From: Bremia lactucae
Taxonomy: Eukaryota > Oomycota > Peronosporomycetes > Peronosporales > Peronosporaceae
Direction of reading: 5' to 3'
Length of the DNA: 10,563 nucleotides
Assembly: GCF_004359215.1 (NCBI RefSeq)
Contig: NC_090615.1
Location: 3,202,353 to 3,212,915 of the forward strand
The translations under genes were made by a program, and so were the position numbers. Position 1 is the first letter of the stretch. Each line of letters opens with the position of its first letter. The notes under the pieces are model-generated. The model was not told where the DNA came from. It did no database searches and saw only the letters and a list, made by a program, of their open reading frames with translations. This document shows, one piece after another, positions 1 to 8,205 of the stretch.

Positions 1-1049
1 AAACGTACTTGCTCTAAGCATTTAAAGTAGCTAGCACCTATACACGCCCATAAAACTATTGTTCGTCGCTGCCTCACGAATCACATCGCGACATCGCTCT
101 TCGTATGCATTGTAATGCTTGCGTGACCACGATAAATTGCATACTTTTACGTATGACTTCCTACCTACCTTCTGGAAATCTGGAGGTAATTATGATAAAT
201 CAGCGAAATGCATGTATACTACAATCCATCGGGGCCGAGTACGATTTTATGTCTTAAAAGCGCTTATGCCTTAAGAGCAACTGTTTCCGTCTATTGAATT
301 GTAAATTGAATCAATACTTGCATAGTTCTGCATTACTCATTCCAACTGTTTCTCGAACAGTTGCCTTCTTAGCAAGTTTTGTATCACAATACGTCCACGT
401 CGTCAAGTGATGACTGTTCTATTCATAACTTGCTTAAGATCAAAAACAATCAATGTGAATTAATTTCCTTGCGGAATTTTCACCGCAAAATTACAGCACT
501 CAAAGTCTGATGTGGGCTCTCGTCCATCATAGCACATTCAATTAGGTGACTTGTGCCTTTCAACAACAATTTTATGTGGAGAGCCGCGAATGGTGGATAC
601 GCAAGGCGACTAGACCATCATCTTGATTTGGCATGCTAGGGGATATGGCTGCACCATGTCGAGCTTTCGAAGGAAACGCACCGAAGCTTTATAGCCATGT
701 GCTCAACGACATGGAAGTGAAATGAAGTGAAAGATTATTATATTTTAATTTTCCGAGATGGCACGTTAATTATCAGGTTGTCTATATGATAATTTAAGCT
801 ACCTCAAGATTTTTATCATTTATTGATATTTTGAAAATAACTACTTTTTTAAGAAGCTCTCAAAACAAAGCAGAGAAAGTACCCTAAGTGAGCCGTGAAG
901 GGGGGGGCGGAGCTGTAATTGTTTTTTTTAAATTTGAGAATCCTGGTTCACATATTGATTGGCTAATCCAGTTCTCCAACTACCTGAAATTATGTATAAA
1001 AGCACGCAGAAATTCAATTTTGACGAAGTTCTCTTATCGGAACCCCGCA
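1..1049. other. AT-rich flanking DNA, no gene recognised
   Basis: I see no convincing coding region. Stops are frequent in all frames and no conserved motif is visible. Small features are an 8-bp stem hairpin at 343-350/356-363, an 8-bp palindrome AAGCGCTT near 259-266, a short imperfect repeat around 714-731, a G8 run at 900-907 and a T8 run near 922-929. An ATTGG box near 957-961 and a TATAAAA near 996-1002 are about 40 bp apart, but they lie just outside the LTR start and nothing downstream obviously uses them. A GTG-started open frame at 888-1097 runs across the LTR boundary and is not treated as a gene. This is probably the pre-insertion genomic site, or an older unrecognised repeat. Confidence 0.6.
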
Positions 1050-1290
1050 TGTAACGGGGTGTATCGTTACATGAAATTAACACTTAAAGGTTGTTAATTA
1101 ATATATTATCTAAAAGGTAGATAATATTTGGAGGATATTACTTTATATAGTAATATCCTGAATTCTTATCCATAAATAGGTATAGGCCATTATATCTATT
1201 TATTCCGCAGACTAATCAGCTGTAGAAGAAATCAAAAAGAGTTACAAGATAAGATAGAGATAAGAATTCATTTACATGTTTAGTATTAGG
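1050..1290 (+). repeat. 5' LTR, upstream portion (most of U3)
   Basis: Starts TGTAACGGG, the exact inverse of the LTR 3' end at 10187-10195. It is very AT-rich compared with the LINE that follows. It contains consecutive inverted repeats: 1050-1056/1065-1071 (7 bp), 1075-1081/1093-1099 (7 bp), 1103-1112/1118-1127 (10 bp, perfect), 1132-1142/1149-1159 (11 bp, perfect) and 1172-1184/1191-1203 (13 bp with one G-T pair). A 12-bp pair at 1159-1170/1259-1270 encloses the last of these. The final 16 bases are the LINE target-site duplication. The segment is contiguous with 9985-10195 in the uninterrupted LTR. Confidence 0.82.
1275..1290 (+). repeat. Target-site duplication of the LINE, left copy
   Basis: The 16 bases CATGTTTAGTATTAGG recur exactly at 9969-9984. 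The sequences outside differ (A before this copy, T before the other; CACTC after this copy, TTATA after the other), so the match stops abruptly on both sides, as expected for a duplication made by target-primed reverse transcription. The first base could instead belong to the LINE tail, giving 15 bp. Confidence 0.9.
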
Positions 1291-1532
1291 CACTCTTCAA
1301 TTTGCACTGATCAGGTGGAGGAGTATAAATCGTACACGGACTGGCGACAGCCAGCATCTACCTTACGACGGCTACCACATTGTCGCCACGCCCCCCTCCC
1401 GGAGAGGGTGAGGGGGCTCCCTCCCGTCCTGAGGAACCGGCACTCCCTGGGGGTGACGCATCTACCTCGTCTGGGGCGACAGTGCCGCCAGGTGATCCGG
1501 TGGGGGCAGGCCCCGACGTGACCGCACGCGAC
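1291..1532 (+). other. LINE 5' region, no ATG before 1533
   Basis: No ATG occurs in any forward frame between the LINE 5' end and 1533. From 1329 onward one frame is open and continues into ORF1. It encodes a Pro/Gly/Ala-rich stretch from about 1380, typical of disordered N-termini of LINE ORF1 proteins. A TTG at 1380, in the context cacatTGtcgcc, may be a decayed ATG, but this is a guess. A GC-rich hairpin can form between the C-rich run at 1392-1398 and GAGGGGG at 1410-1416, with further C/G pairing inside it. Confidence 0.5.
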
Positions 1533-4184
1533 ATGTTTGACGCGCTCGTCGGGGAGATGAAGGCATCACACGGTCCAAGTCAAGTAGCCGTTTGGAGGCC
1601 TACGATTCAAGAGCAGTTCACTCTTGAGTTTTTGCGACTCCCTATTCGGTTGAAGGCGTTGCCGCTCGCGCGGAAACGCTTTCCTAAGCTTAAGGGACCG
1701 GAAGCAGGTCGATTATTGGATCTTTTTTGGCAGGTCTGTGTGGAGCATACAGGCACTTACGCAGACTGGAAAGGCATGGCTCGTAAGATCGGTCGGAAGA
1801 TTGTGCTAACAAAATGGGTCTTTCAGAGATTATTCGGCGCTTGGCCAGCCAGCATAAGTGGGCCACCGCTCCGGTTCCCATTCAGTGGGCACAGGTGGTA
1901 CGTCACGGATCGCAGCAGGCCGAGGCCGCAGTAGCAACGTCAGTCGGAACCGTCTACGAGGACTTCATGTTTGATCCCGCAAAATTCTCAGTCGAGGAGT
2001 CGGCGGCTCTTAAGGCTCTTTGCACAGCTCGTCTTCGGCCAGTTGGCGCCAACCGATTACGGGAGGGTACGGATGCCGAATGGCGTATCATTGTGGGGAT
2101 AGCGGAAGGAATGATAGCATGCCGGCGGATGCCGGATTTTGTTAAGGCTATTCTGGACAGTAAGGAGCGCCTGCGGCTGTATAGCACAGTTCAAGCGCAG
2201 GTGGAAGGCCAGCTTGTCCTTCATCTCTCCCGTAGTCGTACAGTGCCGGTCAGCAAGCGGACTACGCAAGCGATCACGGCGATGATTTTGGAGTCTGCCG
2301 AGTTGTTAACGATCAGCTTGCCAGCGGTTTACCGCCTGCTAGGGCTGACTAAGGTATATCAGCTATGACCGCACAACGAGGAGCATACACTTTTTTTTTT
2401 TCGAGGGAGGCGGCTACGCAGTTACAAGATGTTCATATCCCCTTCCAAGGACGGGTTTAAGTGTTGGAGAACGCACATCAGCCGGCGCAGGGATCGGTAT
2501 GGCTTAATGAGAGGGGACCAGATGGGCGTGCGGGGCACTCGCGTATGGAGTACACGGTGCTTCTATCTAACGTGTCTCGTTTTAACGAGATCGGGCGCAT
2601 TGGGCCTATCTACAGTCCAAAACCGCAGCGGATTTTGAGATTGAGGACATGGACACGTGTACTCCGAATTCGCGGACGTCCACGACGTGGAATGTCACCT
2701 TCCGTCTTGCTGGGTGCTCGACTTTCTTGCAAGGGGTAGTGCGCCTGCTCTGGATTGGGACAGTTATAATTATTACGCACCCGGATGTTGGTTCCCGGTT
2801 CCAATGTCTGCAGTGCGGGATGTTAGGGCATCCGGCAGCTAAGTGTCAGTTAACGGACGCACAATTGCGTGGGCCGGGAGGCATTGTGGTGACGAAGGCG
2901 GAACTTCAAGGGGTGGAAGACCTGGCCAAATTGTTTAGCAGCCCGGACGAAATGCGTCAAATGGCGGGACGGCGGCTTCAAGCACAGCGATCGGCCGACG
3001 TGGCGGCCCAGGCAGCGGTAACGCCAGCGGTCTCGGCGGACATCTCCAGTTCCCCTCAGGAGGCCACGCTCGCGCTCCCTGACAAGATCAACCGTCCGGT
3101 CAACGCTGCCCAAGGCTCGCCTGCGGAGCCATCACAACCGGGATTGCGCCTACGAAAGGAAAACCCCTGGTTGACACGTCCAAAACGAGGAGGGAAACGC
3201 GCGGTTTCCGCCCCACAGACCTCGGTGCCTCTGCCTCGTTCCAGTTCAGGTGGGTATCACGTCCTTCAGGATGTAGATCCTGACAGTTCTTTGTCGGCGC
3301 CGGTCTCCACAATAGGAAGGGCCTCCACCACAGCAGGACTAGTTGTGGCCGACAAGTCGCTTGTGGACGTGGCACCGAGTATTCATCCGTCTGTCTCCAA
3401 GCTCACGGCTGGAGAGCGGGCTATACAACAGGCGGCGACGATTCGGGGCTCTGCGCCAGTATTGCCAGGACCGGACCTATTAACCAAGCGACGACAGGAG
3501 CGGATTTGTTGCGATCGATTGCTGGGTCAGCTGCGGTCCTCGGACCGGCACCCAATTTCCTTGGAGCCGCGTCCTCCTGTCGAACCCGTCAACGAGAGGG
3601 AGCTGTTGCGCATTCTGGGTCTACGCGAAGTGAACACTCCGGCTACGGGTAATTGTATGGTGATGGCTGTCGCACAGGCAGCCGCTGACGCCGCCTTAGA
3701 TGCACCAACTACGGACCTGGAGCTCCTCACAGCCAGCATCAAACGGGGTGTCAAATATGCAGGGCTTTTGCACCTGGAGGATCAGCTCGCGCATGACTTA
3801 CGGGTCCATACGCTGATGAATGTTGGCCGTGGGTGGCCGACGATGTCCAGAGGGGAGTCGGCGACCCAACTTCGGTGGTTTCATCAGGATTATGCGGACA
3901 GTCCTTCAAACCGGGAGTCCGTAGCTCCAGAGGATGTATGGGGCGGGAGTGACACGCTCGGTATGGCCGCCACCTTTCTCCAGCGTGCCATTTATGTATT
4001 GTACTTTGGCGATGGTGGAGACAAGTGGAGCTGCCGAAAATTTCTCCCTCAAACGGTGAATAAGCACGGCAAGGTAGTGGAGTCGGCTACTGAACATTCG
4101 ATGTCGGTCCTCGGGTGCATAGATGATCTACAGGCGGCAAAAATCGAGCGAACTCGGGAGCCACCGCTGGTTCTTAGATTTTGA
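1380..4184 (+). pseudogene. LINE ORF1: gag-like protein with CCHC knuckle and OTU domain, frame-broken
   Basis: This is the RNA-binding structural protein of the LINE, expected to coat the element's RNA. I follow it through: a frame from about 1380 (first ATG 1533) to about 1815; a second frame 1814-2368; a third from about 2353; then a fourth through 4184. Frame changes lie near 1815 (by an A4 run), between about 2353 and 2366, and near 2590. An in-frame TAA sits at 2458-2460. The continuing protein makes sense across each break: at about 2590 the end of one frame (residues NVSRFNEIG) joins AHWAYLQSK of the next. An 11-T run at 2391-2401 lies inside the coding path. Intact length would be about 930 residues, long for an ORF1 because of the C-terminal OTU domain. 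The N-terminal half is Ala/Arg-rich and I cannot assign a fold to it; the part from about 2390 to 2850 resembles the gag region preceding a zinc knuckle. Confidence 0.75.
2649..4184 (+). CDS. Intact 3' block of LINE ORF1: zinc knuckle plus OTU-like cysteine protease
   Basis: This 511-codon block is uninterrupted; the same frame is open back to 2586. Numbering from 2649, a CCHC zinc knuckle CX2CX4HX4C is at residues 53-66 (nt 2805-2846) and should bind nucleic acid. A Pro/Ser/Ala-rich linker follows (about 70-300). The OTU-like domain spans about 320-495: the catalytic-cysteine motif TGNCMVMAVAQ has Cys336 (nt 3654-3656), a WGGSDTLGMAA segment matches the middle of the OTU fold, and the late-strand motif EHSMSVL has candidate catalytic His483 (nt 4095-4097). 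OTU proteins usually read D-G-N-C; here the Asp position is Thr. OTU enzymes cleave ubiquitin-type linkages; in a LINE the role is unknown (self-processing or host deubiquitination are guesses). OTU-like domains are known in a few LINE lineages such as RandI/Dualen. The block ends at TGA 4182-4184. Confidence 0.82.
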   Translation: MDTCTPNSRTSTTWNVTFRLAGCSTFLQGVVRLLWIGTVIIITHPDVGSRFQCLQCGMLGHPAAKCQLTDAQLRGPGGIVVTKAELQGVEDLAKLFSSPDEMRQMAGRRLQAQRSADVAAQAAVTPAVSADISSSPQEATLALPDKINRPVNAAQGSPAEPSQPGLRLRKENPWLTRPKRGGKRAVSAPQTSVPLPRSSSGGYHVLQDVDPDSSLSAPVSTIGRASTTAGLVVADKSLVDVAPSIHPSVSKLTAGERAIQQAATIRGSAPVLPGPDLLTKRRQERICCDRLLGQLRSSDRHPISLEPRPPVEPVNERELLRILGLREVNTPATGNCMVMAVAQAAADAALDAPTTDLELLTASIKRGVKYAGLLHLEDQLAHDLRVHTLMNVGRGWPTMSRGESATQLRWFHQDYADSPSNRESVAPEDVWGGSDTLGMAATFLQRAIYVLYFGDGGDKWSCRKFLPQTVNKHGKVVESATEHSMSVLGCIDDLQAAKIERTREPPLVLRF

Positions 4185-4220
4185 GGCCGGCATTACTCGG
4201 CCTGTCTACATACAGACTGC

Positions 4221-5355
4221 ATGACGACTCCTTTAGGCCTTGCGGATGATTCAGACTATCCGGCCTCTGGACACTCTGTTACTCAGATCGTGGATGGTAC
4301 GTCCGGCAGCAGCACACAGACGGGGCTTTGCGGGGAGCTCGTCCTTGTTCAGTCGTTTTTAGGGAAGGGGGTCCCCACCAGTCAGACGGCAGCACTACCT
4401 CCCTAGTCGTGCACTCTTCCAACGATGCGGGGGCTTCTGCATCGGGTGCGCAGGCATTACAGCTTGCGCTTGTTAACTCGTCGCTTCGGGTGAACTCTCA
4501 GGAAGGTTTGTGTGTAGCTCGTAAACGTGGCCTCGTCGATCCTCAGGGAATAGACGGGTCGGAGAGGGTCGGTGTCTCCAACGTTCCTGCCGCATCTCAC
4601 CTCAAAAAGGGTAGAGTGGGGGAGGGGCCAATTCTACCACTACTTAATATTATGGACGACCGCATAGATCGCGAGGAGTGGCCAGAGGTATGGCAGGCTC
4701 TAAGCCTCGATTGGCCACCAACGGCTGCAACGCCGTGTCCTCTTGTCCACAGTGGCACCGAGGCTTGGATGACGACTGCACGACTGGAACCGGACGTTCT
4801 GCTGTATCACGTGCGGCATTTTGTCTTTCCGGACGAACTTCTTGCCAGCTTAGCCGATCAAGTGCTCGTGCAGTGGACAGCACAGTGGCGGCGGGGATGT
4901 CTACTTTCAGGGCTCCAAGCTTACAGGCACAGGGAAAAGATTCCCTACTGTCCTGCGGCTCGATACTTGGATAGCTAACACGAAGCGGGGACTCTCACAG
5001 TCTATGCTTGCCCCGCTTAGTGATATATGGACGATTGGCGCAGGCTTAAGAAGGCTAACTATGCAGGGGATGACATCTTACGATTATGTGACCCATGTCG
5101 GCGCATTTGGCTGAGTAAACATCTCCTCAGCGCTATTCTATTCGACAAGAAAATTTATGCGCTGACGGGGGACGGTGACAGACCTGTGCTTCCTTCAGAG
5201 CAACTCAGGTGTCACTGTCGCCTCGTTCCCTCTATTCAGGCCTATAAGAAGGCGGTTTGGCCGTCGAGGGACATCACGTGGACTGGCGACAGCTCGTCAA
5301 TTACTTCGCGACAGCTTTGGCTCCTGCTGATCAGGTGAGTCTACTTGAATACTAA
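4221..5355 (+). pseudogene. Middle ORF of the LINE, unknown function, frame-broken
   Basis: Between the ORF1 stop and the ORF2 start lies coding-like sequence I do not recognise. The path runs from ATG 4221 (61 codons), changes frame between about 4380 and 4404, stays open to about 4890, and changes again in the G/C run 4887-4897, where reading resumes as GDVYFQGSKLTGTGKR. It changes near 5106-5108 (one T short in TTT, giving GAF|WLSKHLL) and near 5250, then ends at TAA 5353-5355 after VDWRQLVNYFATALAPADQ. Intact length would be about 375 residues. Visible traits are a low-complexity Ser/Ala/Gly N-terminal third, an acidic Trp-rich stretch (DREEWPEVWQ), then a compact-looking domain rich in Trp, Leu and Tyr. 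No zinc finger, transmembrane segment or catalytic motif stands out. It overlaps the ORF2 frame by about 11 nt, so reinitiation or coupled translation is possible. It could also be an N-terminal extension of ORF2. Confidence 0.6.
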
Positions 5356-6646
5356 GGGCAGCCCACTAGTGCGTCTTGCTACGAGTCTCCGTCACATATC
5401 TCTGGATTCAGCAGATGTTTACGGGCGGTATCGTCTACTTCAAAACTGGAATACTTCCCCTGAGGCGTCCGGAATCTCGCAGGGGGGCCAGCTCGGAGAC
5501 ACGCTGTTCATTTCCCAAAATGTGAGATGTTTTACGAAAGGTAATCGGTCCGGTTGGATGTCGGCGTGGCGACGGCATCAGCGTCTGCTTCCGCTGGCGT
5601 GGTGCATTCAGGAAACTCACGTGCACACGACAGCGGAAGCGGCCCGTTTGAGTTATCATTGGGCACGTCTGTGGGGAAAGCATTTAGACCCGAGCGCAAC
5701 GTTGTCTTACTGGAGTACTGGGTCGCCTAGACAAGGTGGCGTAGCGATTCTCTTAACCCCTCAATCTGCAGCGCGCGCGACGGCCTGGCATCCGGAGAAA
5801 TGGAGCATCCGGGCGATCGCTGTTTCCATCGGAGAGGACGTACTCGTAAATGTGTATGCTCCTTCTCTCCGGTCGGAACGCGAGCAATTTTTTACTTCTC
5901 TTCTATCTTGGAATATGGATCTCATGAACACGATCATCGCCGGGGATTTTAATTCGGTACAAAGTCCCTTAATTGATCGGTATGGATATCACCGTTCGAA
6001 CCGGTCGGAGAGCCCGGCCCTGGATAGAGTGATGGAAGCAGTGGGTTTGGCTGACGCGAGGGTGCTGCGAGACCATGCGGAGGACGGCGGGACAGATGAC
6101 TTTGAGGACCATTTCACATACTGGGAAGGGGACAGAACTAGTCGCATTGATCGTTTTTACGTACCCTCTACGTGGGCGGACCGCGTTCAGTGGGTCGAAG
6201 CGCGCGTTCCAGCTCAGCAGTCCGATCATCAAGAAGTTGTTCTTCACTTACGAGGCGCAGACCGGCCTCGTCGGCATTTCAGCCATGAGCGGGTGATCTA
6301 TCCCATCAACGATTCTCACTCCGACCGAGTCATTACGGAATTGGTCGACGAAATGGATACCGTGGCTATTGGTCAGGGGGTTGAGCCTACTTTTTGGGAC
6401 CGGGAAGTTACCAAATGTAAGAGCTGCATTCATAAAGTCCGCAAGCGGGTCAAGCAACGCCGGGCGCGGCTTCGGACAAATATGTCGACGCACGCAAAGG
6501 CACTTGTTCACCCGGGCGCAATGGATAGACAGCAATATGGAGGAATTACGGCAGGAAAATCTCATCCGTCTCGATCAACAGCTCGCCAGGACTGCAGAAC
6601 GGTTACGTTGGTCTTACTGGCGTGTAGCGGACTGGGAACGCGATGA
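5345..6646 (+). CDS. ORF2 block 1: APE-type endonuclease domain
   Basis: The enzyme cuts one target strand to prime reverse transcription. Counting from 5345 as residue 1, all expected motifs are present: FISQNVR with Asn59 (nt 5519-5521), CIQET with Glu90 (5612-5614), QGGVAILL about 130, VNVYAPS with Tyr171, AGDFNS with Asp201 and Asn203 (5945-5953), SRIDRFYVP with Asp269, and the terminal SDH with Asp294 and His295 (6224-6229). These are the metal-binding and catalytic residues of the exonuclease III/APE fold, so the domain is intact at motif level. A Lys/Arg-rich stretch follows (about 345-380). The last 45 or so residues of this frame, beyond about nt 6500, are out-of-frame: the real protein continues in the next frame as FTRAQWIDSNMEELRQENL. 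Confidence 0.88.
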   Translation: MNTKGSPLVRLATSLRHISLDSADVYGRYRLLQNWNTSPEASGISQGGQLGDTLFISQNVRCFTKGNRSGWMSAWRRHQRLLPLAWCIQETHVHTTAEAARLSYHWARLWGKHLDPSATLSYWSTGSPRQGGVAILLTPQSAARATAWHPEKWSIRAIAVSIGEDVLVNVYAPSLRSEREQFFTSLLSWNMDLMNTIIAGDFNSVQSPLIDRYGYHRSNRSESPALDRVMEAVGLADARVLRDHAEDGGTDDFEDHFTYWEGDRTSRIDRFYVPSTWADRVQWVEARVPAQQSDHQEVVLHLRGADRPRRHFSHERVIYPINDSHSDRVITELVDEMDTVAIGQGVEPTFWDREVTKCKSCIHKVRKRVKQRRARLRTNMSTHAKALVHPGAMDRQQYGGITAGKSHPSRSTARQDCRTVTLVLLACSGLGTR

Positions 6647-6812
6647 AACGGTTACAACACTTCTGCATCAGCACGGGCCGGCTTTTACCCGGAACATGTC
6701 CATTGCGGATAAGTTTGCATCAGAATGGTCGACTGTCCTTAGTGTGAGTCATAGGACTGCACCTCTCGTTGACTTGCCCTCCGCCGTTCGCGGCTTCGCA
6801 ACGATTCCCCCC
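6505..6812 (+). pseudogene. ORF2 linker between endonuclease and reverse transcriptase
   Basis: From about 6505 the polyprotein continues in the frame reading FTRAQWIDSNMEELRQENL, then Arg- and Trp-rich sequence (WSYWRVADWERDETVTTLL). It has the helical, charged character of the region just before the RT domain in L1-like ORF2 proteins. It ends in the C6 run at 6807-6812, after which the sense of the protein moves to another frame (QRILTAADNMALLRDFTEAEV). A gain or loss in the C run would explain this. No catalytic motif is expected here. Confidence 0.65.
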
Positions 6813-6838
6813 AGCGAATCCTCACTGCAGCTGACAAC

Positions 6839-7710
6839 ATGGCGCTTCTAAGAGATTTTACGGAAGCGGAAGTTCTTGCGGCTATTGCCGGCCTCAGTCG
6901 TCACAAATCAGCGGGATCGGATGGACTCAATAATGACTTTTACAAGGATACGGCTGCTCTTCTCGTCCTCGCGCTTGTGGGACTCAGCAATAGTATTATG
7001 GCAGGGGAAGATCCTCCGTCCTCATTTCTTGAGGCCCTGATCATTCCCTTGCGAAAAAAAGGAGACTCGGCGGATGCGATGGATTATCGTCCCATCGCGT
7101 TACTCCAAACCAGTTACAAAATATTTGCCAAAGTACTAGCGACACGGCTGCAACGGGTTCTATCGAAACTTATCGGGGACTCACAGCAAGGCTTCGTGCA
7201 GGGCAGGCAGATGTTGAAATTGGTGTTGATGATGTTATCTCAGCTGGCCACTGCGGCAACGGAAGAGGATCTGGACGCAGTCAACAGCCGAGTCATTCTT
7301 TTGCTCGACTTCGTAGAGCATATGACACGGTGGACAGGGAATTTATGTATGAGGCTCTGCGGCAGTTTGGGTTTGCTGAGCGCTATGTTCAGCTCATCGC
7401 CCGGCTACATACTGGAACGACAGCTACATTTGTTGTCAACGGGGAGCGGTCCACTTCTATTCCCGTTGTCTCAGGTATTCGCCAAGGTTGCCCGCTGGCC
7501 CCGCTGCTTTTTCTTCTCGTCGTCGACCTCTTAGGCATTGCGGTGCAGCAGTCACCGGTCTTGACAGGGCTCCCGGTGCCAGGTTGTGGGATGGTTCGAC
7601 ACGCATTCTCTGCGTTTGTCGATGACTCGACGATCTTTCTGGAGAAAGGGCGTCAGCTCGGGCCGGCGCTTCACCTTGTTTCTCGCTTTGGTGCGTTGTC
7701 AGGTCTCTAA
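6839..7710 (+). pseudogene. ORF2 reverse transcriptase core, split by a frameshift in motif A
   Basis: The domain copies LINE RNA into DNA. Frame one (6839 to about 7312) carries FTEAEVLAAIAGL, the motif SAGSDGLNNDFYKD, then YRPIALLQTSYKIFAKVLA and DSQQGFVQGRQM, the fingers and early palm. Motif A begins LLLDF with the catalytic Asp at 7307-7309; the frame then changes, and the second half AYDTVDREFMYEAL reads from about 7319 in the next frame. That frame holds motif B, SGIRQGCPLAP (7471-7503), and motif C, FVDD, with its Asp pair at 7621-7626, ending at a stop after FGALSGL (7708-7710). The usual aromatic-Ala-Asp-Asp is FVDD here, with Val for Ala. All three catalytic aspartates are present; only the frame is broken. 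Confidence 0.9.
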
Positions 7711-8204
7711 GCCCAGCCGGCAAAAAGAAGCCGATCTTTCTTAATAGTGCGGTGTGCGGCAAGGATTTTAACGGCATCTCGGTCCTCCAGCCAGCGGACA
7801 CGGTGAGGTATTTAGGACACGAGGTCGGGACGGGCAATTTACAGCATCGCAATTGGGCGCTTCGCATTTGGAAGCTACAGCGGCGCTTGTTCACGGCTGT
7901 CAAGGTTTCGACTAGCGTGGAGCATCGGGTTTTGATTCTAAACTCCATCATCCTGCCGTCAGTACTTTTTACGGCTGCAGTATTTGACATCCCGGAATGG
8001 GCACGAAAGGCGATTCAGAATTTGTATAAACAGTTTATGTGGGCCCGTGCAACGTCCACGGAAGCGAGCTGCCACAAGGTGAATCCTGGACAGCTCTTCA
8101 CACCCAAAAAGGCAGGGGGAGTCGGGCTCGCCTCTTTCGAGGTCGCTATTAAAACACAGCGAACTAAACATGCGCTGCAATGGCTCGCGCAAGCAAATTT
8201 ATAA
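7704..8204 (+). pseudogene. ORF2 thumb/connection region
   Basis: After the break near 7700 the polyprotein continues as SPAGKKKPIFLNSAV, which matches the segment normally following RT motif C, then DTVRYLGHEVGTG (the usual RT 'YLG' segment), a helical stretch, SIILPSVLFTAAVFDIP, and KKAGGVGLASFE, a 'GG.GL' motif common in LINE ORF2 proteins. The frame stops at 8202-8204; about here the protein moves to the frame reading KYFSSRRFWAYQGQP. The junction LAQAN|KYF lies in an AT-rich stretch (8198-8215). Function follows from position next to the RT; no independent activity is expected. Confidence 0.75.
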
Positions 8205-8205
8205 A

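Noticed and set aside
343..363. 8-bp hairpin in the left flank as a terminator or tRNA-like element
   Set aside because: No T-run follows and no cloverleaf or polymerase III box is visible; an isolated stem of this size is unremarkable in AT-rich DNA.
957..1002. ATTGG and TATAAAA boxes as a host gene promoter
   Set aside because: No gene follows; the LTR begins 48 bp further on and supplies its own TATA-like box.
888..1097. 69-codon open frame starting with GTG beside a G8 run
   Set aside because: It runs across the LTR boundary at 1050, has no ATG and no recognisable motif; it is a chance open frame.
1276..1521. 81-codon open frame starting at ATG 1276
   Set aside because: Its ATG lies in the target-site duplication, outside the LINE, and its frame differs from the one that continues into ORF1.
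2391..2401. T11 run as a transcription terminator or LINE tail
   Set aside because: Coding sense continues on both sides (TFFF then SREAATQLQ), and no duplication flanks it.
3100..3375. 91-codon antisense frame opposite the ORF1 linker
   Set aside because: Low-complexity shadow of the Pro/Ser/Ala-rich linker, with no independent evidence.
5331..5339. Good 5' splice-site match CAGGTGAGT before the ORF2 frame
   Set aside because: No convincing branch point or acceptor at a useful distance, and a retrotransposon genome must stay unspliced. The match is encoded by A-D-Q-V-S of the middle ORF.
7457..7990. 177-codon antisense open frame opposite the reverse transcriptase
   Set aside because: It is the complement of strongly conserved RT motifs B and C on the + strand; no protein family is recognised in it.
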